Source: Bacillus sp. OV166 (lineage in GTDB: Bacteria > Bacillota > Bacilli > Bacillales > Cytobacillaceae). From it: a stretch of 64,000 bases of DNA. Position numbers and translations under genes: made by a program. The notes under the pieces were generated by a model. The model did no database searches and was not told the origin of the DNA. It saw only the letters and a list, made by a program, of their open reading frames with translations. Location of the stretch: NCBI RefSeq assembly GCF_900177675.1, contig NZ_FXWM01000001.1:371501-435500 (forward strand). Reading direction: 5' to 3'. Shown here piece after piece: positions 9,681 through 22,689 of the stretch. Within the stretch, counting starts at the first letter, position 1; every line of letters begins with the position of its first letter.

Positions 9681-9782
9681 TTCATGAGGACAGAAATAGC
9701 AAGGGAAAGGTGTAAGTTGTCCTCATGAGGTGTTCATGAGGACAATAATTAGGAAGAGAAGAGCATAAATTGTCCTCATGAA
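9681..9782. repeat. Alternating inverted repeats of TTCATGAGGACA
   Basis: Four copies of a ten- to twelve-base unit alternate in direction: forward at 9681-9692, reverse at 9717-9728, forward at 9733-9745, reverse at 9770-9782. The central pair is a tight palindrome. The last copy runs up to the stop codon of cmpA. It may act as a bidirectional stop signal or be an extragenic palindrome; no function is known to me. Confidence 0.75.
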
Positions 9783-9783
9783 C

Positions 9784-9897
9784 TTAAGAGAAGTGTTTTT
9801 TTCTGTAAAAGAACCAGCACTGGTTTAGCATCTTGATCTGATAGCGATCTTTCTCATAGAAAGCTCTTTTCATTTGGTTTTGCAACCAAGTTGGCAT
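9784..9897 (-). CDS. cmpA: Cortex morphogenetic peptide CmpA
   Basis: A 37-residue peptide beginning MPTWLQNQMKRAFYEK and continuing with DRYQIKMLNQCWFFYRKK, which I recognise as CmpA. In B. subtilis it holds back spore cortex synthesis until the coat is properly assembled and helps direct SpoIVA of faulty spores to ClpXP. GGGAGG precedes the ATG by about seven bases on the minus strand (9905-9910). It lies between tex and ydcK exactly as in B. subtilis and marks the host as a spore former. Confidence 0.92.
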   Translation of the reverse strand: MPTWLQNQMKRAFYEKDRYQIKMLNQCWFFYRKKHFS

Positions 9898-9992
9898 AAT
9901 AAAACCTCCCGAAAAGTACATCATTATTAAAGGTATATACAATATATGCTATAATAGGTTGTCATGTTCGCAAAGAAAGTGAGGGTCCCAAA

Positions 9993-10466
9993 ATGGAACA
10001 ACAAGAACTTCAATCATTAGTTGAAAAGATATCTGTTGAATCATTTGGGAAGCAGTTTCGACACATAGCGTCTTTCAATTCAAGACTAAGGTCAACAGGC
10101 GGCAGATACCTTCTTGGCACACATAATATTGAAATAAATAAAAAATATTACGAGCAGCTAGGTGTAAAAGAATTAGTGGGGATTATTAAACATGAGCTAT
10201 GCCATTATCATCTTCACCTTGAAAGGAAGGGGTATCAGCATAGAGACCAAGAGTTTAAGCAATTATTAAAAAAAGTAGGAGCACCGCGATTTTGTGCACA
10301 ATTACCTGATAGACCAGGAAAACGGACATCCAAAAAGATCCTTCTATATCAATGCTCGAAATGTCAGCTATCTTACAAAAGAAAGAGGAGCATCGATACT
10401 AGTAGATATGTATGTGGGAAATGTAAGGGGAAATTAATGAAAATAAAAGAAATAATTGTGGAGTAG
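9993..10466 (+). CDS. ydcK: SprT-like zinc protease-fold protein YdcK
   Basis: 157 residues of the SprT-like family. The metal-binding HELCHYH motif lies near residue 69, and a C-terminal zinc ribbon has two CxxC pairs (QCSKCQ and VCGKCK). The relatives are Spartan-type DNA-protein crosslink proteases, but activity of the short bacterial forms is not established. Last protein gene before the tRNA cluster, as in B. subtilis. Confidence 0.9.
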   Translation: MEQQELQSLVEKISVESFGKQFRHIASFNSRLRSTGGRYLLGTHNIEINKKYYEQLGVKELVGIIKHELCHYHLHLERKGYQHRDQEFKQLLKKVGAPRFCAQLPDRPGKRTSKKILLYQCSKCQLSYKRKRSIDTSRYVCGKCKGKLMKIKEIIVE

Positions 10467-10504
10467 CGTAAGAATTTGGAAAAAATCTTTATCTAAAAAC
10501 TATA

Positions 10505-10533
10505 TTGACTTTCTATTATATCGTCATTATAAT
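10505..10533 (+). promoter_or_regulatory. SigA promoter for the tRNA operon
   Basis: TTGACT at 10505-10510, a 17-base spacer and a perfect TATAAT at 10528-10533. It reads into the truncated and then the intact tRNA-Asn gene. Confidence 0.85.
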
Positions 10534-10582
10534 GTAAAGAGTCGATAAGGTGATTGCCTAATTGATTTAAGGTTTTTAATAC

Positions 10583-10611
10583 TATTATTCCGCAGTAGCT
10601 CAGTGGTAGAG
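10583..10611 (+). pseudogene. Truncated duplicate of the tRNA-Asn 5' end
   Basis: The 28 bases attattccgcagtagctcag... through tggtagag recur exactly at the start of the intact tRNA-Asn (10725-10753). Here they run into about 113 bases of unrelated sequence with a GAGCG/CGCTC pairing potential. There is no anticodon, T arm or acceptor 3' strand. It is a partial tandem duplication or an insertion scar. Confidence 0.75.
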
Positions 10612-10730
10612 ACGAGCGAGGCATCATGAATTTGCTGCGAGTTGTACACACCGAGACGCTCCTTGGGTTACTTACTGAGGTGGGGACATGGTTGTAATAT
10701 AGCTTAGATTAGAGAATGTAATATTATTAT

Positions 10731-10805
10731 TCCGCAGTAGCTCAGTGGTAGAGCTATCGGCTGTTAACCGATCGGTCGTAGGTTCGAGTCCTACCTGCGG
10801 AGCCA
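10731..10805 (+). tRNA. tRNA-Asn (GUU)
   Basis: Acceptor TCCGCAG/CTGCGGA, anticodon GTT in ctgttaacc, T arm GGTTCGAGTCC, encoded CCA. First intact gene of the cluster. Confidence 0.96.
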
Positions 10806-10808
10806 TAT

Positions 10809-10899
10809 GGGGAAGTACTCAAGAGGCTGAAGAGGCGCCCCTGCTAAGGGTGTAGGTCGGGTGACCGGCGCGAGGGTTCAAATCCCTCCTTCTCCGCCA
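10809..10899 (+). tRNA. tRNA-Ser (GCU)
   Basis: Class II tRNA with a long variable arm, anticodon GCT, acceptor GGGGAAG/CTTCTCC and encoded CCA. Confidence 0.95.
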
Positions 10900-10910
10900 T
10901 ATATTTTTTC

Positions 10911-10982
10911 GGCCCCTTGGTCAAGCGGTTAAGACACCTCCCTTTCACGGAGGTAACACGGGTTCGAGTCCCGTAGGGGTCA
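10911..10982 (+). tRNA. tRNA-Glu (UUC)
   Basis: Acceptor GGCCCCT/AGGGGTC, anticodon TTC in ctttcacg, T arm GGTTCGAGTCC. CCA is not encoded. Confidence 0.95.
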
Positions 10983-11043
10983 TCTGGGACGGGGAATGAC
11001 ATTGATTCATTTCCTGTTTCTTAATCTTTATGAATATCAATAT

Positions 11044-11118
11044 TGGGCTATAGCCAAGCGGTAAGGCATCGCACTTTGACTGCGACATGCGTTGGTTCAA
11101 ATCCAGCTAGCCCAGCCA
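11044..11118 (+). tRNA. tRNA-Gln (UUG)
   Basis: Acceptor TGGGCTA/TAGCCCA, anticodon TTG in ctttgactg, encoded CCA. In B. subtilis trnS a tRNA-Lys follows; it is missing here. Confidence 0.95.
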
Positions 11119-11142
11119 TTTTTTTATAAATCAATATTAATT

Positions 11143-11227
11143 GCGGGTGTGGCGGAATTGGCAGACGCACCAGACTTAGGATCTGGCGCCGCAAGGCGTG
11201 GGGGTTCGACTCCCTTCACCCGCACCA
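11143..11227 (+). tRNA. tRNA-Leu (UAG)
   Basis: Class II tRNA, acceptor GCGGGTG/CACCCGC, anticodon TAG, encoded CCA. Confidence 0.95.
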
Positions 11228-11288
11228 AATGTTTTACTTGAATTAATTTGGTTAGTGTGTTATGATTGTTTTTGTCGCTAATTATCGT

Positions 11289-11374
<86 letters not shown>

Positions 11375-11383
11375 AATAAGTTG

Positions 11384-11412
11384 TTGACAAACAATATCGA
11401 GTCTGGTATACT
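11384..11412 (+). promoter_or_regulatory. Internal SigA promoter for tRNA-Arg and the rRNA operon
   Basis: Consensus TTGACA (11384-11389), 17-base spacer, TATACT (11407-11412), placed between tRNA-Leu(GAG) and tRNA-Arg. No comparable promoter lies between tRNA-Gly and 16S, so this is the best candidate for the rrn promoter; Arg, Pro and Gly would be co-transcribed with the rRNAs. Confidence 0.85.
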
Positions 11413-11434
11413 TTAAAAGTTGACTCCAATACAT

Positions 11435-11508
11435 GCGCCCTTAGCTCAGCTGGATAGAGTGTTTGACTACGAATCAAAAGGTCGGGAGTTCGAATCTCTC
11501 AGGGCGCA
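11435..11508 (+). tRNA. tRNA-Arg (ACG)
   Basis: Acceptor GCGCCCT/AGGGCGC, anticodon ACG (A34 expected to be edited to inosine by TadA), no encoded CCA. Confidence 0.95.
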
Positions 11509-11515
11509 TTTTTTA

Positions 11516-11592
11516 CGGGAAGTAGCTCAGCTTGGTAGAGCACTTGGTTTGGGACCAAGGGGTCGCAGGTTCGAATCCTGTCTTCCCGACCA
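11516..11592 (+). tRNA. tRNA-Pro (UGG)
   Basis: Acceptor CGGGAAG/CTTCCCG, anticodon TGG in tttgggac, encoded CCA. Confidence 0.95.
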
Positions 11593-11608
11593 GTCGGATA
11601 TATTTTAC

Positions 11609-11682
11609 GCGGGTGTAGTTTAGTGGTAAAACCTCAGCCTTCCAAGCTGATGATGAGAGTTCGATTCTCTTCACCCGCTCCA
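11609..11682 (+). tRNA. tRNA-Gly (UCC)
   Basis: Acceptor GCGGGTG/CACCCGC, anticodon TCC in cttccaag, encoded CCA. A boxA-like antitermination element (tgttctttgaaaac, about 11699) follows, before 16S. Confidence 0.95.
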
Positions 11683-11796
11683 AATTACCTTTAATAATTG
11701 TTCTTTGAAAACTAAACAAACAAAATCGTGCAAACAAACAAAAAATTTTAGTTTCAATTAAGAAACTATGCCAACGTAACAAATGAGCTAATCAAC

Positions 11797-13353
<1,557 letters not shown>

Positions 13354-13551
13354 ATAAAGCTGGACCTGTGAGCCAGACAAAACAGTTTGTGACACGATCT
13401 TTGTTTGTTTAGTTTTGAGAGTACAATTCTCTCAAAGCTTTTTTTAATCGTTCTTTGAAAACTAGATAATCGTAATGAAGAAGTCAATGTAAGAACCGAG
13501 TCAATGCCATTTTAGTTTTCTCTCTTATGTAAGTAAGAGAATAACCTTTTA

Positions 13552-16486
<2,935 letters not shown>

Positions 16487-16564
16487 ATTTTTAAGGCATA
16501 CTTATTTTTACAAACTTCTTCTGCATTATCTAGTTTTGAGGGAATGATACCTCAACAAAATAGT

Positions 16565-16680
<116 letters not shown>

Positions 16681-16771
16681 TATAATTACTTTAAAAACCA
16701 TACATAATTACTGTTTCTGGTGATATAATATTATGGTGTAGTAATTTAAAACATATTTTTATTTCTATTGT

Positions 16772-16845
<74 letters not shown>

Positions 16846-16848
16846 TTT

Positions 16849-16925
16849 GGTCCGGTAGTTCAGTTGGTTAGAATGCCTGCCTGTCACGCAGGAGGTCGCG
16901 GGTTCGAGTCCCGTCCGGACCGCCA
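16849..16925 (+). tRNA. tRNA-Asp (GUC)
   Basis: Acceptor GGTCCGG/CCGGACC, anticodon GTC in ctgtcacg, encoded CCA. Met-Asp behind 5S matches B. subtilis rrnE. Confidence 0.95.
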
Positions 16926-16945
16926 TTTATATTGCAAAAATTAGT

Positions 16946-16970
16946 ACGAAACAAGGTTTCGTCTTTTTTT
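16946..16970 (+). terminator. Terminator of the rRNA-tRNA operon
   Basis: Stem ACGAAAC/GTTTCGT, three-base loop, then C and seven T residues. Confidence 0.88.
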
Positions 16971-17042
16971 ATGCCGTTTAATAAGGACAAGCTTTTTTGC
17001 TCAATTGTTAAAAATCATGTAAACTACATATGTAATATGCAT

Positions 17043-17068
17043 CCTTAGGAGAGATCCTAAGGTTTTTT
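17043..17068 (+). terminator. Terminator-like hairpin upstream of tsaE
   Basis: Perfect stem CCTTAGGA/TCCTAAGG, loop GAGA, six T residues. In B. subtilis thiL (ydiA) lies between tRNA-Asp and tsaE; it is absent here, so this may be its left-over terminator or an attenuator of the tsa operon. Confidence 0.75.
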
Positions 17069-17126
17069 GCACATAATTAAGGTAAAATGAAGATGTGACG
17101 CTAAGTTAAAATAAAAAGGTGATTGA

Positions 17127-17582
17127 ATGAATCAATTCGAACTAATAACAACGGATTCTGAGGAAACTTCCCAATTTGCAGCAAAGTTAGCTGGGTTATT
17201 ACAACCTGGAGATGTCATTGCTCTTGAAGGTGATTTAGGTGCTGGAAAGACTACATTCACTAAGGGCTTGGCTAAAGGGTTGGAGATTAAAAGAACAGTT
17301 AACAGTCCGACATTTACGATTATTAAAGAATATAAGGGAAAACTCCCGTTATATCACATGGATGTATACCGGGTTGCGGATGCCTTCGAAGACCTCGGTT
17401 TTGATGAGTATTTTGAAGGTGATGGAGTGACGGTAGTGGAATGGGCTCATTTAATTGAAGAGCAGCTCCCACAGGAAAGACTGACTATTTTCTTATATCG
17501 TGAAGAAGGGGATACTAGAAGAATGGTTTTAGTACCTCAGGGGAAAAGATATGAGCAATTATGTAAGGAGACTTTTTCATGA
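17127..17582 (+). CDS. tsaE: tRNA t6A ATPase TsaE
   Basis: 151 residues. P-loop ATPase with Walker A GDLGAGKTTFT near residue 37 and the conserved SPTF and DVYR segments. It works with TsaB and TsaD to put threonylcarbamoyl on A37 of ANN-decoding tRNAs. Its stop overlaps the tsaB start by four bases, first gene of the tsaE-tsaB-rimI-tsaD operon. Confidence 0.95.
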   Translation: MNQFELITTDSEETSQFAAKLAGLLQPGDVIALEGDLGAGKTTFTKGLAKGLEIKRTVNSPTFTIIKEYKGKLPLYHMDVYRVADAFEDLGFDEYFEGDGVTVVEWAHLIEEQLPQERLTIFLYREEGDTRRMVLVPQGKRYEQLCKETFS

Positions 17583-18286
17583 CCATATTAGCGATTGATA
17601 CTTCTAACTATGCCTTAGGAGTGGCGCTGTTAGAAGATAATCAAGTACTTGGTGAATATATAACCAATTTAAAAAAGAACCACTCTGTTCGAATTATGCC
17701 TGCTATTCAGACACTAATGAAGGATTGCGAAAAGGTTCCGGGGGATTTAACTAAGATTGTCGTCGCCAAAGGACCGGGCTCGTATACAGGAGTTAGAATA
17801 GGTGTAACCATTGCTAAAACATTAGCTTGGACTTTGAACATCCCGCTCGTAGGTATTTCCAGCTTGGAAATTTTAGCATCTGGGGTCGGTCGCTACTTTG
17901 ATGGTTATGTGTCACCTCTATTTGATGCAAGAAGAGGACAGGTCTATACTGGCTTGTATCAATATCAAAATGACGAACTACAAACGATTGAAGAGGATCG
18001 TTTGGTCATGTTAGTAGACCGTGCAGAGGATCTAAAAAATTCAGGAAAAGCGATACTATTTGTCGGAAATGATTTACCACTCCATCAAGCAGCAATTGAA
18101 GCAGCATTAGGATCACAGGCTATTTTCGCAGCTAGTACGGAACAAAATCCACGTCCAGCTGAACTTGCCCTTCTTGGTAAGGATAAACCAGGGGAGGACA
18201 TTCATTCTTTTGTTCCAAATTATATCCGTTTAGCTGAAGCTGAAGCTAAATGGTTAGAAGCGAAAGGAAAAATTTTAAATGGATAG
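17579..18286 (+). CDS. tsaB: tRNA t6A scaffold protein TsaB
   Basis: 235 residues, ASKHA-fold paralogue of TsaD that binds it as an inactive dimer partner in t6A synthesis. Typical N terminus ILAIDTSNYALGVAL and the GPGSYTGVRIG segment are clear. It lacks the metal-binding histidine pair of TsaD, as expected. Confidence 0.94.
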   Translation: MTILAIDTSNYALGVALLEDNQVLGEYITNLKKNHSVRIMPAIQTLMKDCEKVPGDLTKIVVAKGPGSYTGVRIGVTIAKTLAWTLNIPLVGISSLEILASGVGRYFDGYVSPLFDARRGQVYTGLYQYQNDELQTIEEDRLVMLVDRAEDLKNSGKAILFVGNDLPLHQAAIEAALGSQAIFAASTEQNPRPAELALLGKDKPGEDIHSFVPNYIRLAEAEAKWLEAKGKILNG

Positions 18287-18298
18287 GAATAGAGAGTT

Positions 18299-18748
18299 AT
18301 GGTAGATTCTTTTGTTTTTCGCAAGATGAGGGAAGAGGACATTGACCAAATTTTAGAAGTAGAACATGCATCATTTACAACCCCCTGGAGTCGTGAAGCA
18401 TTTTATAATGAATTGCATAATAATCGATTTGCTGTTTATATCGTCCTAGAGGAAAGTAACAAAATTCTCGGGTACTGTGGGGCTTGGATCGTGATCGATG
18501 AGGCACATGTAACGAATGTGGCCATTCTGCCTGAATATAGGGGCAGGAAACTTGGTGAGGCAACCATGCAAAAAATGATGACAGTGGCCAAAGAGATGGG
18601 AGCAAAGAGTATGACCCTTGAAGTGCGTGTGACCAATCATGTTGCACAATCTCTTTATCGAAAGCTTGGTTTTCAAAATGGCGGGATCCGCAAAAATTAT
18701 TATTCAGATAATCAGGAAGATGGTTTAGTGATGTGGGTAAATTTATGA
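18299..18748 (+). CDS. rimI: Ribosomal-protein-S18-alanine N-acetyltransferase RimI
   Basis: 149 residues, a GNAT acetyltransferase. The acetyl-CoA loop is in [12 protein letters not shown], and the C-terminal [18 protein letters not shown] is characteristic of RimI. It acetylates the N-terminal alanine of S18. Its TGA overlaps the ATG of tsaD (ATGA). Confidence 0.92.
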   Translation: MVDSFVFRKMREEDIDQILEVEHASFTTPWSREAFYNELHNNRFAVYIVLEESNKILGYCGAWIVIDEAHVTNVAILPEYRGRKLGEATMQKMMTVAKEMGAKSMTLEVRVTNHVAQSLYRKLGFQNGGIRKNYYSDNQEDGLVMWVNL

Positions 18749-19770
18749 AAAAAGATCAATGGATTTTGGGTATTGAGACAAGCTGTGATGAGACGGCTGT
18801 CGCCATTATTAAAAATGGCAGAGAAATTGCGGCAAATGTTGTCGCATCGCAAATTGAAAGTCATAAACGCTTCGGTGGTGTGGTTCCAGAAATAGCCTCC
18901 CGCCACCATGTAGAGCAAATGACTATTGTCATTGAGGAAGCATTGAAGCAGGCAAATGTTACTTTTGCTGAGATTGATGCCATTGCTGTCACAGAAGGAC
19001 CAGGATTAGTCGGTGCCCTTTTAATTGGGGTAAATGCCGCGAAAGCATTGGCATTTGCTCAAAACAAACCACTAGTTCCAGTCCACCATATTGCTGGACA
19101 TATTTATGCGAACAGGCTTGTCACTGAGTTAAAATTCCCGCTCCTTGCTCTGGTCGTTTCAGGCGGGCATACAGAGCTTGTTTATATGAAGGAACATGGA
19201 CATTTTGAAGTCATCGGCGAAACAAGGGATGACGCTGCTGGTGAAGCCTACGACAAGGTTGCGCGAACGTTAAACATGCCGTACCCTGGTGGTCCACATA
19301 TTGACCGTTTGGCGCAGGCTGGAAATCCAACAATTAATTTACCTCGGGCATGGTTAGAAGAAGGTTCCTATGATTTTAGCTTTAGCGGCTTAAAATCTGC
19401 TGTTATTAATACGGTTCATAATGCCGAGCAACGCGGTGAGATAATTGCCCCTGAAGACCTTGCTGCAAGCTTTCAAGCCAGCGTGATTGAAGTGTTAGTG
19501 AAGAAAACAGAAAAGGCCGTCGCTGAATATGGGGTAGGACAAGTATTAGTGGCTGGCGGAGTTGCCGCCAATAAAGGCCTTAGAAATGCTTTGGAAAAGA
19601 CCTTTTCAGAGAAACCTGGAATTGAATTAGTGATTCCGCCATTATCCCTATGTACTGATAATGCAGCGATGATTGCTGCTGCTGGAAGCGTGATGTTCGA
19701 AAAAGGAATTAGAGCAGACCTTTCCCTAAATGCCAACCCGGGACTGGATATCGAAATATACAATGAATAA
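18745..19770 (+). CDS. tsaD: tRNA t6A transferase TsaD
   Basis: About 341 residues. Catalytic subunit that moves the threonylcarbamoyl group to tRNA A37. The N-terminal [12 protein letters not shown] and metal-binding [10 protein letters not shown] histidines are intact, as are SGGHTELV and the late CTDNAAMIA. The frame opens at a GTG at 18733, but the ATG at 18745 forms a coupled ATGA with rimI and aligns with B. subtilis Gcp. Confidence 0.95.
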   Translation: MKKDQWILGIETSCDETAVAIIKNGREIAANVVASQIESHKRFGGVVPEIASRHHVEQMTIVIEEALKQANVTFAEIDAIAVTEGPGLVGALLIGVNAAKALAFAQNKPLVPVHHIAGHIYANRLVTELKFPLLALVVSGGHTELVYMKEHGHFEVIGETRDDAAGEAYDKVARTLNMPYPGGPHIDRLAQAGNPTINLPRAWLEEGSYDFSFSGLKSAVINTVHNAEQRGEIIAPEDLAASFQASVIEVLVKKTEKAVAEYGVGQVLVAGGVAANKGLRNALEKTFSEKPGIELVIPPLSLCTDNAAMIAAAGSVMFEKGIRADLSLNANPGLDIEIYNE

Positions 19771-19797
19771 CTCTTCTGGATAAGAAGAGTTTTTTTG
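19770..19797 (+). terminator. Terminator of the tsa operon
   Basis: Stem ACTCTTCT/AGAAGAGT, loop GGATA, then seven T residues. Confidence 0.88.
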
Positions 19798-19838
19798 TTG
19801 ATAAGATTTTATAAAAATGCAGATCAAAAACTGGTGAA

Positions 19839-19963
19839 TGTGGATAAGTGGGGTGTTATCTGTGTATAATGTGGATAAGTAAGGGATTTATTGTGGATAA
19901 TGTGGAAAAGTAAAAATAACATTGAAACTGTCCTGTTTGTAATGTGAATAAGAATGTGGAAAA
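19839..19963 (+). promoter_or_regulatory. DnaA-box cluster between tsaD and ydiF
   Basis: Three perfect TGTGGATAA boxes (complement of TTATCCACA) at 19839-19847, 19870-19878 and 19892-19900. One-mismatch boxes lie at 19861, 19901, 19943 and 19955. All seven face the same way within 125 bases. In B. subtilis the gcp(tsaD)-ydiF gap is one of the known DnaA-binding clusters outside oriC, as I recall, so the site appears conserved. Confidence 0.85.
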
Positions 19964-20025
19964 GTGTATAACTTAATGAATTATTGCCATCATATCAAAA
20001 TTTGTCGATAATTGTCATAATAAAC

Positions 20026-20052
20026 AAAAAACCAGGCGAATGCCTGGTTTTT
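20026..20052 (-). terminator. Terminator of ydiF (usable in both directions)
   Basis: AAAAACCAGGC, loop GAAT, GCCTGGTTTTT. It serves ydiF on the minus strand. Confidence 0.85.
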
Positions 20053-20058
20053 GCATAA

Positions 20059-21978
20059 TTATTCAGCAAGTTCCGCCCATTCTTCCATTAAGTGCTCGAG
20101 TTCAGACTTTGCCTTTTCATTTTTTATGTTGATTTCCAACACTTTTTCATGATTTTGAAAAATGTCTGGTTCGCATAATTGCTGCTCGAATTCTTGAATT
20201 TGCTCTTCTAGCTCTTCAATTCGTTGTTCCATTTCTTCTAATTTTCTTTTTCGCTGACGCTCTTGTTTTTTACTTTCCTTATCCTGTTGATAAGAGTTTT
20301 TTTCAAAAGCATCCGTTTGTGCTGCCCTTTTTGCTGTTGCAGCCATGGCCAGTGCCGCAAGTTCTTCCTGTTCTAGTTTCTTCTCTAAATAATAATCATA
20401 ATCCCCGAGGTATTCTGTACTTCCATGACGACTAAGTTCTAAGACCTTTGTGGCAATCCGGTTAATAAAATACCTGTCGTGTGAGACAAACAATATCGTG
20501 CCCGGGTAATCGATTAAAGCATTCTCTAGAACTTCCTTACTATCTAAATCAAGGTGGTTGGTAGGCTCGTCCAAAATTAAGACATTTGCTTTCTCCAACA
20601 TCAGTTTAGCTAAAGCTAGACGGGCTTTCTCACCGCCGCTTAAGGTGGAAACTATTTTTAAGACATCATCACCAGAAAATAAGAAATTACCGAGCACCGT
20701 ACGTATTTCTTTTTCATTTTTTAGTGGATAGTCATCCCAGAGTTCATTTAAGACCCGCTTATTGGAGGTCAATTCAGCTTGCTCCTGGTCGTAATACCCA
20801 ATCTGAAGGTTTGTCCCATAGAATATGGTTCCCTCAAGTGCAGGCAACTTTTTGATTATTGTTTTTAACAGTGTTGATTTGCCGATACCATTCGGTCCAA
20901 CCAAGGCGATACTTTCACCTTTATAGGCCCGGAAAGATATGGACTCTGAAACCTTACCATCCTTGTACCCAACAGCGAGTGAATCCACTGTTAAAACATC
21001 ATTTCCGCTTTGTTTTTCAATTTCAAACGTGAAGGAAGCAGACTTTTCATCGCCTAATGGACGATCCATCATCTCCATCTTTTCAAGCTTTTTACGACGG
21101 CTTTGGGCACGTTTGGTTGTCGATGCCCGCGCTAAATTCCGGTTGATAAAGTCTTGGAGATCCGCGACCTCTTGCTGTTGTTTTTCGAAAAGCTTTAAAT
21201 CACGCTCATAATTTGCGGCCTTTTGATTAAGGTAAGTACTATAGTTGCCTGTAAACCTTTGGATTTGCTTACGGGATACTTCATAAACTTGAGTAACAAC
21301 TTTATCTAAAAAATAGCGGTCATGGGAAACGATCAAAATCGCCCCATGATAACTTTGTAAATATTGCTCCAGCCAGGAAAGCGTATCAATATCAAGGTGG
21401 TTTGTGGGCTCATCCAATATTAGGATATCAGGCCTGGTTAACAAGAGTTTACCAAGGGCTAGACGAGTTTTCTGCCCGCCGCTTAAACTAGATATCATCA
21501 AGGATTTATCATGGAAATTCAGCCCATGAAGGACGGAGCGCATCTCTGCCTCATACTGATACCCTCCCAGTTCTTTAAATTTGACCTGAAGATGATCGTA
21601 CTCTTTTAGGATTCTTTCGTACCTGCCACTGTCTCCAAAAACGAGGGGATCAGCCATTTGTTCTTCAAGTGTGCGGAGTTGTTTTTCCATCAATCGCAGC
21701 GGTTCAAAAACCGTCAGCATTTCATCCCATATGGATAATGATGATTCTAACCCAGTATTTTGAGCTAAATAGCCAATCGTCACTTCTTTTGGCTTGATGA
21801 TTTCTCCGCCATCATGCGACAAGTGTCCGGCAATAATTTTCAATAATGTCGATTTTCCCGCCCCATTGCGTCCAACAAGGGCAACACGGTCCCGAGTTTG
21901 TAATTCGAGCTTAATATTCGATAAAATAAGGTCAGCACCATAATATTTTTCTAATTGATTAACCTGTAGCAAAATCAT
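20059..21978 (-). CDS. ydiF: ABC-F family ATPase YdiF
   Basis: About 639 residues with two ABC domains in one chain and no membrane segments. Walker A: GRNGAGKST and GPNGIGKST; both signatures LSGGQKTR and LSGGEKAR; both LDEPTNHLD Walker B motifs. A P-site-type linker separates them, and the C terminus is a coiled coil (from about residue 550). ABC-F proteins act on the ribosome. GAGGTG is one base from the ATG at 21984 but seven from the ATG at 21978, so the latter is chosen. Confidence 0.93.
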   Translation of the reverse strand: MILLQVNQLEKYYGADLILSNIKLELQTRDRVALVGRNGAGKSTLLKIIAGHLSHDGGEIIKPKEVTIGYLAQNTGLESSLSIWDEMLTVFEPLRLMEKQLRTLEEQMADPLVFGDSGRYERILKEYDHLQVKFKELGGYQYEAEMRSVLHGLNFHDKSLMISSLSGGQKTRLALGKLLLTRPDILILDEPTNHLDIDTLSWLEQYLQSYHGAILIVSHDRYFLDKVVTQVYEVSRKQIQRFTGNYSTYLNQKAANYERDLKLFEKQQQEVADLQDFINRNLARASTTKRAQSRRKKLEKMEMMDRPLGDEKSASFTFEIEKQSGNDVLTVDSLAVGYKDGKVSESISFRAYKGESIALVGPNGIGKSTLLKTIIKKLPALEGTIFYGTNLQIGYYDQEQAELTSNKRVLNELWDDYPLKNEKEIRTVLGNFLFSGDDVLKIVSTLSGGEKARLALAKLMLEKANVLILDEPTNHLDLDSKEVLENALIDYPGTILFVSHDRYFINRIATKVLELSRHGSTEYLGDYDYYLEKKLEQEELAALAMAATAKRAAQTDAFEKNSYQQDKESKKQERQRKRKLEEMEQRIEELEEQIQEFEQQLCEPDIFQNHEKVLEINIKNEKAKSELEHLMEEWAELAE

Positions 21979-22021
21979 TCTCATTCACCTCTATTACATA
22001 GGATTAGTGTACCTTATTCCC

Positions 22022-22079
22022 GGTATGTCGGCAATAAACTGCTCGCCATATTAGCGGAGTGAAGTCTTAAACCGACATA
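22022..22079. repeat. Inverted repeat between ydiF and moaC
   Basis: TATGTCGG and CCGACATA lie about 40 bases apart in the gap between the divergent ydiF and moaC genes. Could be an operator or a hairpin in the ydiF leader; no regulator can be named. Confidence 0.4.
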
Positions 22080-22155
22080 AAATGTAATATATAGTTCAAA
22101 GTTTCACACACATATAAGGAAAAATAGTGTATGATTTGATGGGAGGATTTTTTAT

Positions 22156-22653
22156 ATGGCAGAATTTACGCATTTTAATGAAGAAGGCAGAGCAAAAATG
22201 GTCGACGTCAGTGATAAGCCGGAAACGGCACGTACGGCGCTTGCTCATTCCAGCATTACCGTTAGTAAAGAAATTTATGATAAAATAACTAATAATGAGA
22301 TGAAGAAGGGCGATGTCTTAGCTGTGGCCCAGATAGCAGCTGTCATGGCAGCAAAGAAGACATGGGATTTGATTCCAATGTGCCATCCGATTCCATTAAC
22401 AGGTGTTAATATTTCTTTCTCTTGGGAACAGGATAAGGATGAGAACTATCAATTATATATTGCTGCAGCCGTTAAAACGAAAGGGAACACAGGTGTAGAA
22501 ATGGAAGCGTTAACAGCCGCATCCGCATGTGCCTTAACGGTTTATGATATGTGTAAAGCCGTTGATAAAGGTATGGTAATTGGACCGACGTATCTTGTCG
22601 AAAAAACGGGCGGTAAAAACGGTGATTTTAAAAGAGATGAAAGAGTTAAATAA
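22156..22653 (+). CDS. moaC: Cyclic pyranopterin monophosphate synthase MoaC
   Basis: 165 residues. Second step of molybdenum cofactor synthesis. The active-site [10 protein letters not shown] and [20 protein letters not shown] segments are intact, with the KxGGK near the C terminus. GGGAGG precedes the ATG. Same position as B. subtilis ydiG, 36 bases upstream of rex. Confidence 0.95.
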   Translation: MAEFTHFNEEGRAKMVDVSDKPETARTALAHSSITVSKEIYDKITNNEMKKGDVLAVAQIAAVMAAKKTWDLIPMCHPIPLTGVNISFSWEQDKDENYQLYIAAAVKTKGNTGVEMEALTAASACALTVYDMCKAVDKGMVIGPTYLVEKTGGKNGDFKRDERVK

Positions 22654-22689
22654 ATTTTTAACTAAACCATTCATGGGGTGTGGGAGATT

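Noticed and set aside
9681..9782. Possible CRISPR-like array
   Set aside because: The units alternate in direction, spacers are irregular in length and no cas gene is near; no CRISPR array was found anywhere in the window.
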